A program made the position numbers and the translations under genes. Shown here one piece after another: positions 1-8,291 of a stretch of DNA of 64,000 bases (within the stretch, counting starts at the first letter, position 1; the number at the start of each line of letters is the position of its first letter). Source of the stretch: Prevotellaceae bacterium UBA1746 (GTDB lineage: Bacteria > Bacteroidota > Bacteroidia > Bacteroidales > Bacteroidaceae); NCBI GenBank assembly GCA_905369775.1, contig CAJPJR010000003.1, positions 1 through 64,000 on the forward strand, given 5' to 3'. The notes under the pieces are model-generated. The model saw only the letters and a list, made by a program, of their open reading frames with translations. It made no database searches and was not told where the DNA came from.

Positions 1-254
1 CCCCGTAGGCACTGTCCCACAACCAGTGTCGTCATACCGGTGAAGAGGTGAAGGCTAAAAACGAAAACCTCCTGACGCGCGCGCGTACGCGAGAGGACAA
101 AATGGAGGAAAAATTCAAGTGGCAGCCGCTCGCCCTCCTCCCTCGGGCGTTTCGAAGTCACAGCAGGTGAGTTCGGCATTTTCTCCCCACTGAGTACACA
201 GCAATCACAACATTGTTCCTATATTCGCAGAAGAAACATAATTTCCCTATGCAC
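1..254. other. Left-edge gene-free stretch
   Basis: No convincing coding sequence is visible before the first DUF1963 gene. The only recognisable element is a -7-like box at 220-227. The upstream neighbour lies outside the window. Confidence 0.5.
220..227 (+). promoter_or_regulatory. Candidate -7 box for DUF1963 copy 1
   Basis: TATATTCG matches the Bacteroidetes -7 consensus TAnnTTTG at 7 of 8 positions and lies 27 bases before the chosen ATG. No TTG is seen at the -33 distance, so this is a weak call. The paralogue downstream has a perfect box at the equivalent place. Confidence 0.45.
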
Positions 255-1091
255 ATGAATTCCTCATTGAACGAAAGAAGCCGACAACTACTCGACGAGA
301 TAAAACGGCGAACGCAAACTACTGCCTACGTTTTGGCATTTGACTCAGAAAGTACACCTACCATTTTTGATTCGAAGGTAGGCGGTCTGCCTTATTGGGA
401 TCCGGCGAAAACTTATCCGACGGACAACAAAGGGAATAAGATGTATTTGTTGGCGCAAATCAATTTCGACCAAGACAAGGCTGAATCTCCTCTACCGCAA
501 AGCGGCATGCTGCAATTTTTTATAGGTGGCGAAGAAATGTATGGTTTGGACCTCGATCATCCGAGCGAACAAAAAGACTGGCGCATCGTCTATCACGAAA
601 AGGTCGATGCGAGTGTGACGGCCGAAGCGGTGGAAGCGATGGGCATTCCTTCAAACAATGGAGACGACGAAGAAGTGGACAGTCCGGTCTTTAGATCGTG
701 TGTTTTTCGCTTGGTGAAAAAAGAAACGTGGTTGACGCCCGACCATTGGGAAAGATTCGATGAGCTGACTTTGGAAGTGGCAAAAGACCTGTTCGGCGAA
801 ACCGATGCGGAGAGCGCGAACGAAGTGTTCGGCGAAGACCAATACGCCCTACTTGAAGAAGAGTATTTCTACAGCGAAAACAGTCAACTGCTCGGTCATC
901 CGTTCTTCACACAAGAGGATGTTCGCGAAGAGGGTTCACGCTACAACACACTGCTCTTTCAACTGGACAGCGAAACTGTAGACGGCGTCGTGATGTGGGG
1001 CGACTCGGGCGTGGGCAACTTCTTCATCAACGCCGAAGATTTGAAGCGTTTGGACTTCAGCAACGTATTGTACAACTGGGACTGCTGCTAA
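255..1091 (+). CDS. YwqG-like DUF1963 protein, copy 1
   Basis: A 278-residue protein of the DUF1963 (YwqG) family. The family hallmarks are present in order: GGLPYWDP near residue 47, LLAQINF-type segment, a GMLQFFIGG segment, the LLGHPFFTQEDVREE stretch, LLFQLDSE, MWGDSGVGNFFI and a WDC-type C-terminus. The molecular function of the family is unknown; it is a soluble protein without signal peptide. ATG 255 was chosen because it aligns with the start of the second copy (both run into LNERSRQ) and lies just downstream of a promoter-like box; an ATG two codons earlier (249) is possible. It is A+T-richer than the flanking core genes and shares long identical DNA stretches with the next gene. Confidence 0.85.
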   Translation: MNSSLNERSRQLLDEIKRRTQTTAYVLAFDSESTPTIFDSKVGGLPYWDPAKTYPTDNKGNKMYLLAQINFDQDKAESPLPQSGMLQFFIGGEEMYGLDLDHPSEQKDWRIVYHEKVDASVTAEAVEAMGIPSNNGDDEEVDSPVFRSCVFRLVKKETWLTPDHWERFDELTLEVAKDLFGETDAESANEVFGEDQYALLEEEYFYSENSQLLGHPFFTQEDVREEGSRYNTLLFQLDSETVDGVVMWGDSGVGNFFINAEDLKRLDFSNVLYNWDCC

Positions 1092-1290
1092 GACGAGCCT
1101 CTCGAAACGCTAATGTCTACACCACAATATAAGAATTTTGGAGCTTACGCACTTTCTGGGGACAGTGTCGTAAAGAGGAAGTAGGTATTCTTTGAACGGA
1201 GAAGGTAGTCATTGATGATTTGCTGGATGCGGCGGCTATGCACGATCCAAAAAGGCGAAGCTCAATGCTGTAGTTCTCATCAATCCTTAC

Positions 1291-1298
1291 TATATTTG
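1291..1298 (+). promoter_or_regulatory. -7 box for DUF1963 copy 2
   Basis: TATATTTG is a perfect TAnnTTTG box 36 bases before the ATG at 1335. No TTG is found about 20 nt upstream. It implies that copy 2 has its own promoter and that ATG 1335, not an upstream in-frame start, is used. Confidence 0.6.
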
Positions 1299-1334
1299 CC
1301 TTATCCTATCACAGCAACTTCATCATCCCTACAC

Positions 1335-2183
1335 ATGATAAACGAAAAATTGAACGAAAGAAGTCGACAAATTCTCGACGAAATCAAGCGTCGCACCTCG
1401 ACCACTGCTTATCAGTTGGAATTCGACACGGAAAGTGCGCCTACTATTTTTGATTCGAAGGTGGGCGGTCTGCCTTATTGGGATCCGGCGAAAACTTATC
1501 CGACGGACAGCAACGGGAAACCGATGTTGCTGTTGGCGCAAATCAATTTCGACCAAGACAAGGCTGAATCTCCTCTACCGCAAAGCGGCATGCTGCAATT
1601 TTTTATAGGTGGCGAAGAAATGTATGGTTTAGGTTTAGATTTCGATCATCCGACCGAACAAAAAGACTGGCGCATCGTCTATCACGAAAACATCGATACT
1701 AATATGAATGCCGAACTCGTGGAAGGGCTTGGTATTCCTACCGATACCGAAAACCAAGAGTTCTATTCTCCGGTCTTAAAATCGTGCGTTTTTCACTTGG
1801 TCAAAAAAGAGACGTGGATCACTTCTATGCATTCGGATGCCTTCGATACGTTGACCTTGGAATTGGCAGAGGAATTGTTCGGCGAAACCGAAGCGGAGTT
1901 TGGCAGTGATGTATTCGGCGATGAGCAATTCACACTTATAGAAGAGGAAGATTCGCACAATAAAAATAGTCAACTACTCGGACATCCGTATTTCACACAA
2001 GAGGATGTTCGCGAAGAGGGTTCGCGCTACGACACACTGCTCTTTCAACTGGACAGCGAAACAGTGGACAAAGAGAAAATCACAATGTGGGGCGACTGCG
2101 GCGTGGGCAACTTCTTCATCAATGCCGAAGACTTGCAACGTTTGGACTTCAGCAACGTGTTGTACAATTGGGACTGCTGCTAA
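1335..2183 (+). CDS. YwqG-like DUF1963 protein, copy 2
   Basis: A 282-residue paralogue of the preceding gene with the same DUF1963/YwqG block order: GGLPYWDP, LLAQINF, GMLQFFIGG, LLGHPYFTQEDVREE, LLFQLDSE, MWGDCGVGNFFI and a WDCC end. Compared with copy 1, DNA identity is patchy: a run of roughly 95 bases encoding the LAQINF-to-EEMYG region is identical, and the 3' end is nearly so, whereas the central part (after DWRIVYHE) has many amino-acid replacements. It has its own -7 box and ends shortly before a strong hairpin shared with the convergent bamA operon. Function unknown; recent duplication or gene conversion is inferred. Confidence 0.85.
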   Translation: MINEKLNERSRQILDEIKRRTSTTAYQLEFDTESAPTIFDSKVGGLPYWDPAKTYPTDSNGKPMLLLAQINFDQDKAESPLPQSGMLQFFIGGEEMYGLGLDFDHPTEQKDWRIVYHENIDTNMNAELVEGLGIPTDTENQEFYSPVLKSCVFHLVKKETWITSMHSDAFDTLTLELAEELFGETEAEFGSDVFGDEQFTLIEEEDSHNKNSQLLGHPYFTQEDVREEGSRYDTLLFQLDSETVDKEKITMWGDCGVGNFFINAEDLQRLDFSNVLYNWDCC

Positions 2184-2239
2184 GACGAGCTTTTGGCCAT
2201 GTTCGCGCAGCGGGTTAATCGAAGATTTGCCTCGATCAG

Positions 2240-2285
2240 AAAAAAGAAGCGGCATCGACTCCGAAGATGGAGTCGATGCCGCTTT
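2240..2285. terminator. Bidirectional terminator, DUF1963 / bamA
   Basis: A perfect 14-bp stem (2249-2262 with 2269-2282) and 6-base loop is preceded by an A-rich run at 2240-2248 and followed by TTT. The minus-strand reading gives a classic hairpin plus U-run for the bamA operon; on the plus strand it can end the second DUF1963 gene. Confidence 0.85.
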
Positions 2286-2317
2286 GGGTTGTGGCGTATC
2301 GCCTTGGTGGCGTATGA

Positions 2318-4954
2318 TTAGAATTCCTGTCCGAGGACGAAGTGGAATTGGCTTCCGCCGATCTTCTGACCGAACTCGGTCTTTTTGAATCCGTAAGCCC
2401 AGTCGATACCCATGAGTCCGATCATCGGGAGGAGGATGCGGACGCCGACACCGGCCGAGGTCTTGAGTTTGAAGGGATTCATGCGGTTGACATCTGTCCA
2501 GGCGTTACCGGCTTCGGCAAAGGCGAGGGCGTAGATGGAAGTGGCGGTTTCGAGCATGAGGGGATAGCGGAGTTCGAGCGTGAGGCGCGAATAGGCGTAG
2601 GCGTTGTTGCGCGTGCCGGCGAAGTTACCTGCGATCGATCCGTTTTCGTAACCGCGGAGTCCGATGACGTCGTTGGCGTAGGACGAGGAGTAGCCGCTCA
2701 TGCCGTCACCACCCATGTAGTAGGTTTCGAAAGGCGACTTGCGATACTTGTTGTAGGCTCCGAGGATGCCAAAGTCGGTGCGGGTCATCAAGACGGGGCT
2801 GTGCTTGAAGCTGGAGCTGAGTGCAGTGTAGGTGCGGAATTTCAGGCTCCACTTGTGGTATTCGATCCATCGATACTTCTCTTGTGCTTCTCGCTGATAG
2901 TCCGCGCTGTTGGGGTTGTCGGCGAGTCCCTTGTAGTTTTTGCCGTCGAAGAGCGAATAAGGCGGCGTGAGGGTGAGGGTGAAGGAGAAATCGGAACCGC
3001 TTCGGGGGAAGAAGGGGCTATCGGTGGAAGAACGCGCGAGGGTGAGCGCGAGATTGATGTTGTTGCTGTTGCCGTTGCTGATGAGGAAGTAATTCCAGTT
3101 CTTCAGGTTGTAGCGGGTGTAGCCCAGCGTGGCCATGAAGGTGAAGTAGTCGTCGGGCCAGCGCAGGCGCTTACCGAAACCGATGTTGACACCGAAGAGT
3201 TGGATGTACTTGTCGGGATCGAGGTAGCGCGAGTAATTATTGTAGTATTGCGACGAACCGTAACCGTACAGGCTGCTGTAAAGATTACTGTTGTCGGTAT
3301 AATAGCGTGAGGACACGTCACTCTGTCGGGAATAGAAGAGCGAGACGGAGAACTGGTTGGGCCGCTTTCCGCCGAACCAGGGATCGATGAACTGGAGCGA
3401 GTAGCTCTGGTAGTAGCGCGCGTTGGTTTGCGCGGTGAGCTGCAGCGTTTGTGCATCGCCTTGGGGCAGGAATCCGGCGCGCTTGTAGCCGTTGCGTCCG
3501 AAGAGGTTTTGCATCGAGAAGTTGGTGAACTTCAAGCTGGCTCTTCCGACGATGCCCGATTGTCCCCATCCGGCCGAAACCTCAACTTGGTCTCCGCCTT
3601 TGGTGACGAGGGGATAAGTGATGTCGACGGTGCCGGTGGCTTCGTCGGGGCGGATGTTTTTGTTGAGTTCGCTTTGGAGCACCTCCGAGTCGAACTGGTT
3701 CATGGCGGCGAGTTCACGCACAGAACGCGTGAGGGCGTCCATGGAGAAGAGGTCGCCGGGCTTGGTGCGGAGTTCGCGTCGGATGACGTGATCGTAAACA
3801 CGGTCGTTGCCGGCAATGCGAATGCGGTTGTAGGTGGCCTGCTTGCCTTCGCTCATGCGAATTTCGAGGTCGACGCTGTCTTTGTCGACCTTGACTTCGA
3901 CGGGATCGGCGCGGAAGAAGACGTAACCGTTGTTGTAATACTGGTTGCGGATGGCATCTTCGTCGGCGTCGAGTCGCTTGTTGAGCAGCGTTTGGTCGTA
4001 GACGTCGCCCTTTTTCATGCGCAGGGTGGCTTCGAGCGCCTGCGTGGGGTAGACGGTGTTGCCCACCCAGGTGATGTTGCGCAGGTAGTAGCGCGGTCCC
4101 TGGTAGAGTTTGAGGTAGACGTCGACGTGCTTGTTGTCATAGGGCACGACGCTGTCGGCCACAACCATGGCGTCGCGATAGCCCCAACTGTTCATTTTTT
4201 CGATGAGCAGCCGCTTGTCTTCTTCGTATTTGTCGGCGAGGAATTTGCGCGAAGCGAAGGTGATCCACTTTTTGAAGGTGGAGCGGTCGCTGGTTTTCTT
4301 CATCGCATTTTTGAGGGGCGTGATCATTTTGGGGTCGACGCCCGAGATGTAGATTTTGTGGACGGTGATTTTGTCGCTTTTGTCCACATCGATGTCTACA
4401 ATCATGCGATTATCGGCCGTGACATCCTCCCGCTGTGTGATGTTGACCTTGACATTCTTGTAGCCCTTCTCTTCGAAATACTGCTGTATGCGCAATTTGG
4501 CCCGATCCACGAGGTTGGGCGTGATTTGGTTGCCGGCTTTGAGCGGAATGCGCGCTTCGATCTCCTCGCGTTGCGACTTTTTGAGTCCGGTGAATCTCAC
4601 TTCCGAGATGCGAGGTTGGGCGGTGAGCTTGACGTGGAGATAGATTTTGTCTCCGACGATGCTGTCGGCCAAGATCTGCACGTTGGAGAAGAGCCCCTGC
4701 TTCCAGTAGTTCTGAATGGCGGCGCTGATTTCGTCGCCCGGCACCTCGTAGGTTTTGCCCACTTCGAGGTTGGAAATGCCGATGAGCAGATCTTCGTCGT
4801 AGCCCTTGATGCCGTCGACCTTGATGCCCCCGAGCACGTAGCGTGTGGGTTGTGTGGAGTAGACGATGTCGGGCTTGGCCTGCGTTTGCGCACTCATCGG
4901 CGCGGCGAGAGCGGCAGCGCAGAGGAGGCATAACGGATAGTGCAGATATTTCAT
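2318..4954 (-). CDS. bamA: Outer membrane protein assembly factor BamA
   Basis: An Omp85-family protein of 878 residues, the central subunit of the machine that folds and inserts beta-barrel proteins in the outer membrane. A signal peptide occupies about residues 1-22 (hydrophobic LCAAALAAP, cleavage after MSA). POTRA repeats fill roughly the first 440 residues, each with the typical pattern of short strands and a helix. The C-terminal half is a beta-barrel with the Omp85 loop-6 motif as LRGY (about 766-769), and the chain ends in an aromatic F, the usual outer-membrane insertion signal. It is the last gene of a four-gene operon (DUF6242 lipoprotein, DUF6089, uppS, bamA) and lies 44 bases after uppS. 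The length is slightly above the E. coli protein, as is common in Bacteroidales. Confidence 0.95.
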   Translation of the reverse strand: MKYLHYPLCLLCAAALAAPMSAQTQAKPDIVYSTQPTRYVLGGIKVDGIKGYDEDLLIGISNLEVGKTYEVPGDEISAAIQNYWKQGLFSNVQILADSIVGDKIYLHVKLTAQPRISEVRFTGLKKSQREEIEARIPLKAGNQITPNLVDRAKLRIQQYFEEKGYKNVKVNITQREDVTADNRMIVDIDVDKSDKITVHKIYISGVDPKMITPLKNAMKKTSDRSTFKKWITFASRKFLADKYEEDKRLLIEKMNSWGYRDAMVVADSVVPYDNKHVDVYLKLYQGPRYYLRNITWVGNTVYPTQALEATLRMKKGDVYDQTLLNKRLDADEDAIRNQYYNNGYVFFRADPVEVKVDKDSVDLEIRMSEGKQATYNRIRIAGNDRVYDHVIRRELRTKPGDLFSMDALTRSVRELAAMNQFDSEVLQSELNKNIRPDEATGTVDITYPLVTKGGDQVEVSAGWGQSGIVGRASLKFTNFSMQNLFGRNGYKRAGFLPQGDAQTLQLTAQTNARYYQSYSLQFIDPWFGGKRPNQFSVSLFYSRQSDVSSRYYTDNSNLYSSLYGYGSSQYYNNYSRYLDPDKYIQLFGVNIGFGKRLRWPDDYFTFMATLGYTRYNLKNWNYFLISNGNSNNINLALTLARSSTDSPFFPRSGSDFSFTLTLTPPYSLFDGKNYKGLADNPNSADYQREAQEKYRWIEYHKWSLKFRTYTALSSSFKHSPVLMTRTDFGILGAYNKYRKSPFETYYMGGDGMSGYSSSYANDVIGLRGYENGSIAGNFAGTRNNAYAYSRLTLELRYPLMLETATSIYALAFAEAGNAWTDVNRMNPFKLKTSAGVGVRILLPMIGLMGIDWAYGFKKTEFGQKIGGSQFHFVLGQEF

Positions 4955-4998
4955 AAACGAGAGGGTGTTCGTGGAATGAAGTGTTGAAGATGGGCTCT

Positions 4999-5736
4999 TC
5001 AGTCGTGGACTTGTGTCACCTGTTCGGAGGTTTTGCCGAATCTCCGTTCGCGGTGCTGGTAGTCGGCGATGGCGCGGTGCAACTCTTCGGCCGAGAAATC
5101 GGGCCAGAACACATCGGTGAAGTAGAGTTCGCTGTAAGCGCTTTGCCAGAGCAGGAAGTTGCTCAGTCGGAGTTCACCGCCGGTTCGGATGAGGAGTTCG
5201 GGGTCGGGCATGAACTTCGTTTGGAGTGCCTGCCCGATGGTCTGCTCGTCGATGTCCTCGGGTTGGAGGGTTCCTTCGGCAACGCGCTCGGCAATGTTCC
5301 GCACCGCGTCGGTGATCTCCCACCGCGCGGAGTAAGAGAGGGCGAGCACCATGGTCATGCCGGAGTTGGCAGCGGTGTTTCGCTCACAGCGTTCGAGCGC
5401 CCGGCAAACGAAGTCGGGGAGTGGCGTGCGATCGCCGATGACCCGCAGGCGAACGTTGTTGGCCATGAAGAGTTCTTCCTCAAGGCTATCGATGATGAGC
5501 GCCATCAGCGTGGCGACTTCTCGCTCGGGTCGGCTCCAGTTTTCGGTGGAGAAGGTGTAGAGGGTGAGGAACTTCACCCCGAGGTTAGATGCCTCTTCGG
5601 TGATGTCTCGCACGGTGGCGGCTCCTTCCTGGTGTCCGAGCGAACGATCGAGTCCGCGGGCTTTGGCCCATCGCCCGTTGCCGTCCATGATGATGGCGAT
5701 GTGCTGTGGAATCCTTTCGGGATCGAGAGTGGTCAT
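4999..5736 (-). CDS. uppS: Undecaprenyl diphosphate synthase
   Basis: A cis-prenyltransferase of 245 residues that makes the C55 lipid carrier for peptidoglycan and surface polysaccharide from farnesyl diphosphate and isopentenyl diphosphate. The signature MDGNGRWA is at 17-24 with the catalytic-type Asp18, followed by the GHQEGA loop, the YTFSTENW segment and, near the C-terminus, the [11 protein letters not shown] motif that binds the second substrate. The start is fixed by the family-typical [16 protein letters not shown]-terminus. It sits between DUF6089 (12-base gap) and bamA, an order commonly seen in Bacteroidales that couples lipid carrier supply to envelope assembly. Confidence 0.97.
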   Translation of the reverse strand: MTTLDPERIPQHIAIIMDGNGRWAKARGLDRSLGHQEGAATVRDITEEASNLGVKFLTLYTFSTENWSRPEREVATLMALIIDSLEEELFMANNVRLRVIGDRTPLPDFVCRALERCERNTAANSGMTMVLALSYSARWEITDAVRNIAERVAEGTLQPEDIDEQTIGQALQTKFMPDPELLIRTGGELRLSNFLLWQSAYSELYFTDVFWPDFSAEELHRAIADYQHRERRFGKTSEQVTQVHD

Positions 5737-5748
5737 AGAGGTGTGAAA

Positions 5749-6483
5749 CTAATCGGCCTTGTTGCACGTGGGGCATTTGGGCGCGAAGTCGTAGGTGATC
5801 GTGATGCGGAGCAGACCGAGGTGGTCTTGGTTTCTGAAGAAGTCGCTTTGCAATCCGTGCGGTGCGTCGAATCCGTCGAGCCGGTCGGAGAGCGAGAAGC
5901 GCATGGTCCAGTCGAGTCCGACGTTGAGACGGGGGCGGAGCTTGTATTTCACGCCCACACCGATGGGTACCCACGGAGTGACCGTGCGACCGGTGGTGGA
6001 GAAGGCGAAACCGAGGCCCATTTGCAGATAGGGGGTGAAGCGTCGGTGGCCTTGGTAGCCGGGGCGGTAGGCGTAGGAGAAGAAGTTCAACTCATAGAGC
6101 GCGGCGAGGTCGAAAACAGTGCCCGAGTAGCGATAGAAACGCCGGGCGGTGCCCACGCGATCAACGTAGTCGGGATAGAAGTCCTTGACGCCGCCGGTGT
6201 CTCCGCTGACGAAGTGCACGCCCATTTCGGTGCGCAGTGCCATGCGCGGGTTGAAGAGAAAGCGCATCGAGGCGCCCATCGACAGGTGGGGGTTGCCGAA
6301 GACGGAGGAGTTGGTGTCGTCGAGCAATGAGTTCATGCCCAAGCTGGCGCCCCACTCTTTGGTGTATTCCTCTTCTTCGCGGGCCGCTGCGGGCAAGGCG
6401 CCCACGGAGAGGAGCAGCGCCGCGAGCACTGCCGTTTTGCCCCACCTCGTCCGCGCGCAGGCAGCAAGCCGTGGTCCTTTCAT
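5749..6483 (-). CDS. DUF6089 family envelope protein
   Basis: A 244-residue exported protein. The chosen ATG gives a short basic start and a hydrophobic core (VLAALLLSVGALPAAA) typical of a signal peptide. The mature part contains alternating strands with aromatic and glycine residues (FNPRMALRTEMGVHF, YLQMGLGFAF, GVGVKYKLRPRLNVGLDW) as in small outer-membrane beta-barrels. A C-terminal CPTC pair is notable. ATG 6483 overlaps the stop codon of the preceding lipoprotein gene by four bases (ATGA), which fixes the start and suggests translational coupling. DUF6089 genes beside uppS/bamA are a Bacteroidales trait; the exact role is unknown. Confidence 0.8.
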   Translation of the reverse strand: MKGPRLAACARTRWGKTAVLAALLLSVGALPAAAREEEEYTKEWGASLGMNSLLDDTNSSVFGNPHLSMGASMRFLFNPRMALRTEMGVHFVSGDTGGVKDFYPDYVDRVGTARRFYRYSGTVFDLAALYELNFFSYAYRPGYQGHRRFTPYLQMGLGFAFSTTGRTVTPWVPIGVGVKYKLRPRLNVGLDWTMRFSLSDRLDGFDAPHGLQSDFFRNQDHLGLLRITITYDFAPKCPTCNKAD

Positions 6484-7643
6484 CGGTGAGTGGAACGATA
6501 GAAATAGGTGGGCGTCGGCTGCCACGAGAGGCGGTGCAGGCGTGCGCGCCACACTTGGTTATTATCGACACGGAGCCACAGCACTTGCTGTGCGTCGAGT
6601 GCCGCTTCGAGGCGGGTGGCGCGTGTGGGGAAGTCGGCGGGCAGCGTCAGGAGGGTGTGTTCGCGCCAAGTGAGTCCGCGGTCGGGACTGAAGCGCAGGG
6701 TGGGCCGGCCGTCGGCGTTCAGTCCGACGAGCAAGAGTCCGCCGTCATAGGGCAGTAGAGTGGGCTGTGTGAGTGCCGGCACGCGATAGGCGGCCTCGCG
6801 GTGGGGGAGCAAACGTTCCCAACCGAAGCGATTGTGTGCACGGGTGTCGACATAGCGTTTCCACACACCGGGCACATTGTTTTTCCACCCGTAGAGGGTG
6901 ATTTCGGTCAGGTGGCTGTCGGCCTGGGCAGGCTGTATGCAGAGGGCTTTTTGGGCGTCGGGAAATTCGGCGGCGTCTTCTGCGGCCACACTGTCGAGCT
7001 GCCAACTGCCGTCCACCTCGATGCGAGGCAGGGCGCCGCTGAGTTCAAAGCGTTGCCCGCCGGCGCTCCAAGGCGATTGGAGATCGGTGGCGGTGAAGTG
7101 CTGTGCCGCTTGGGCGTCGTTGGCGGCGCGGGTCCAAGTGACGGAATCGCTCGGTTCGCGGTGCACGCGCACTTCGACGCGGTAGGTGCGCTGCGCCGTG
7201 CGGTCGGTCGATTGCACCACCACGGTGGGGTGTCCGTTGAGATTGGCGGTGAGTCCGCTTTGTTTGCTCGTTTGGGTGACGAAGTTCGTTGCCCCGTCTT
7301 CGCGCAATCCGGCCCCGCCGCGTGCACTAACCACGATGCCTTCCACTTTGGAGAGGTCGGTGTGCGGCGGGAGCGAGTCTATATTGTAGATGACGCCCCG
7401 CTGCTGATCGATGGTGAAGCGATAGAGTTCGCCTTTCACCTCGACTGTGGCCACGCTGTCGCTCCGGTTGTCTTTCGTGCGAAGGTAGACCTTGCGTTTG
7501 AGTTGTCCGATTTTGAAACTCGTGGCGACACAGTCGGCCGAAACGTTTTCGGTTTTCGTGTCGTCGTTCAGGCACGAGGTCAGTGCGCCGGCGGCCAGGA
7601 GCAGCACAGCAGCGCGCGAAAGCAAAGGGAACGTGTGTGACAT
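6480..7643 (-). CDS. DUF6242 family lipoprotein
   Basis: A 387-residue lipoprotein. The start at 7643 gives a signal peptide ending in the lipobox LTSC (Cys24), so the mature protein should be lipidated and membrane-anchored. The mature part starts with an acidic stretch and continues with beta-rich domains (KRKVYLRTKDN, TYRVEVRVHREPSDSVTW) followed by segments resembling beta-propeller blades with a DRGLTWREH repeat (sialidase Asp-box-like). It is the first gene of the operon that runs into DUF6089, uppS and bamA and has a well-formed -7 box upstream. Function unknown. Confidence 0.8.
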   Translation of the reverse strand: MSHTFPLLSRAAVLLLAAGALTSCLNDDTKTENVSADCVATSFKIGQLKRKVYLRTKDNRSDSVATVEVKGELYRFTIDQQRGVIYNIDSLPPHTDLSKVEGIVVSARGGAGLREDGATNFVTQTSKQSGLTANLNGHPTVVVQSTDRTAQRTYRVEVRVHREPSDSVTWTRAANDAQAAQHFTATDLQSPWSAGGQRFELSGALPRIEVDGSWQLDSVAAEDAAEFPDAQKALCIQPAQADSHLTEITLYGWKNNVPGVWKRYVDTRAHNRFGWERLLPHREAAYRVPALTQPTLLPYDGGLLLVGLNADGRPTLRFSPDRGLTWREHTLLTLPADFPTRATRLEAALDAQQVLWLRVDNNQVWRARLHRLSWQPTPTYFYRSTHR

Positions 7644-7717
7644 GTTGACGAGATATGCGATCAAGTGAGTGGGCACTCGCGCACAAGGGTGCAGTGAGTG
7701 CATGATACTTCAAAGTG

Positions 7718-7725
7718 CAAAAATA
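7718..7725 (-). promoter_or_regulatory. -7 box, DUF6242-uppS-bamA operon
   Basis: Read on the minus strand this is TATTTTTG, a perfect TAnnTTTG box. The predicted leader is about 65-70 bases. No TTG is present at the normal -33 distance. Confidence 0.6.
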
Positions 7726-8201
7726 GAAAGTCTTTCGGCAAATGCGAAACGAAAAGCGCTTTTTTCGCCCGAAATTCTGTTTTTCGTGCAGAATGTGCCT
7801 TCCCCTCCGCCGTGCCCTTGCCATGGTCGGTACCCGCTTACGGGGTGCGGCGCGAAGGGCAGTGCAAGGGCCCGCTCTCCACCGAGCTTCCCCCACAGTT
7901 TTCCGCCGAAATCGTTTTTTCCACTCCCGACTCATTATATATAAGCCATTTCTCCAAAAGAAGAAAAGACTTTTTCTTCCTTATCGAAAGAGTTTGCGAT
8001 GGTGATGTATATAGACTGTGGAAAGCGTGGAGAAAGTCCCCTTGTGCTGTGCTATGGTCCTGAGGTTTCGGTGCATAGCTCCCCGTTTTCTTTTCGGGAA
8101 AAGCCTGTGGGAAAGGGGCTTTTGAGCGTGTAAACGGCGGGGAAAACGGTTTTTCGCCCTCGGTTGTGAGGCGGCGTGGTGCCGAGGGAGTTGTACAGCG
8201 G

Positions 8202-8245
8202 TTATGCACGGGGTTATCGGCAGTTTATTCACGGGTTTATCCACA
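8202..8245 (+). repeat. oriC: Four phased DnaA-box-like repeats (candidate oriC core)
   Basis: Four words in the same orientation: TTATGCACG (8202), TTATCGGCA (8214), TTATTCACG (8225) and the perfect consensus TTATCCACA (8237-8245). Their starts are 12, 11 and 12 bases apart, close to one helical turn, as expected for a cooperative DnaA filament. An A+T-rich stretch lies some 200 bases upstream. The words are seen directly; origin function is an inference. Confidence 0.6.
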
Positions 8246-8279
8246 AGCGCGGAAGGTGCCGAAATTGGTCGGAAAGGCT

Positions 8280-8287
8280 TACCTTTG
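8280..8287 (+). promoter_or_regulatory. -7 box abutting the TrmH-family gene start
   Basis: TACCTTTG is a perfect -7 box ending four bases before ATG 8292. If used, transcription would begin at or within a few bases of the start codon, giving a leaderless message. No -33 TTG is evident. Confidence 0.5.
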
Positions 8288-8291
8288 CAGC

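Larger units (their letters stand above)
7644..8291. other. 648-bp gene-free region, candidate oriC
   Basis: No convincing gene lies between the divergent DUF6242 and TrmH genes; small open frames here have no recognisable protein features. The region holds an A+T-rich tract around 7930-7990 (TATATATAAG plus A/T runs, a possible unwinding element), isolated reverse-orientation DnaA-box-like words (TGTGGAAAG at 8017), and a phased array of four DnaA-box-like repeats at 8202-8245. Confidence 0.55.

Noticed and set aside
10..1167. Inverted 9-mers CACTGTCCC (10-18) and GGGACAGTG (1159-1167) around DUF1963 copy 1, resembling insertion-sequence ends
   Set aside because: A 9-bp match over 1.1 kb is expected by chance, no transposase or target duplication is seen.
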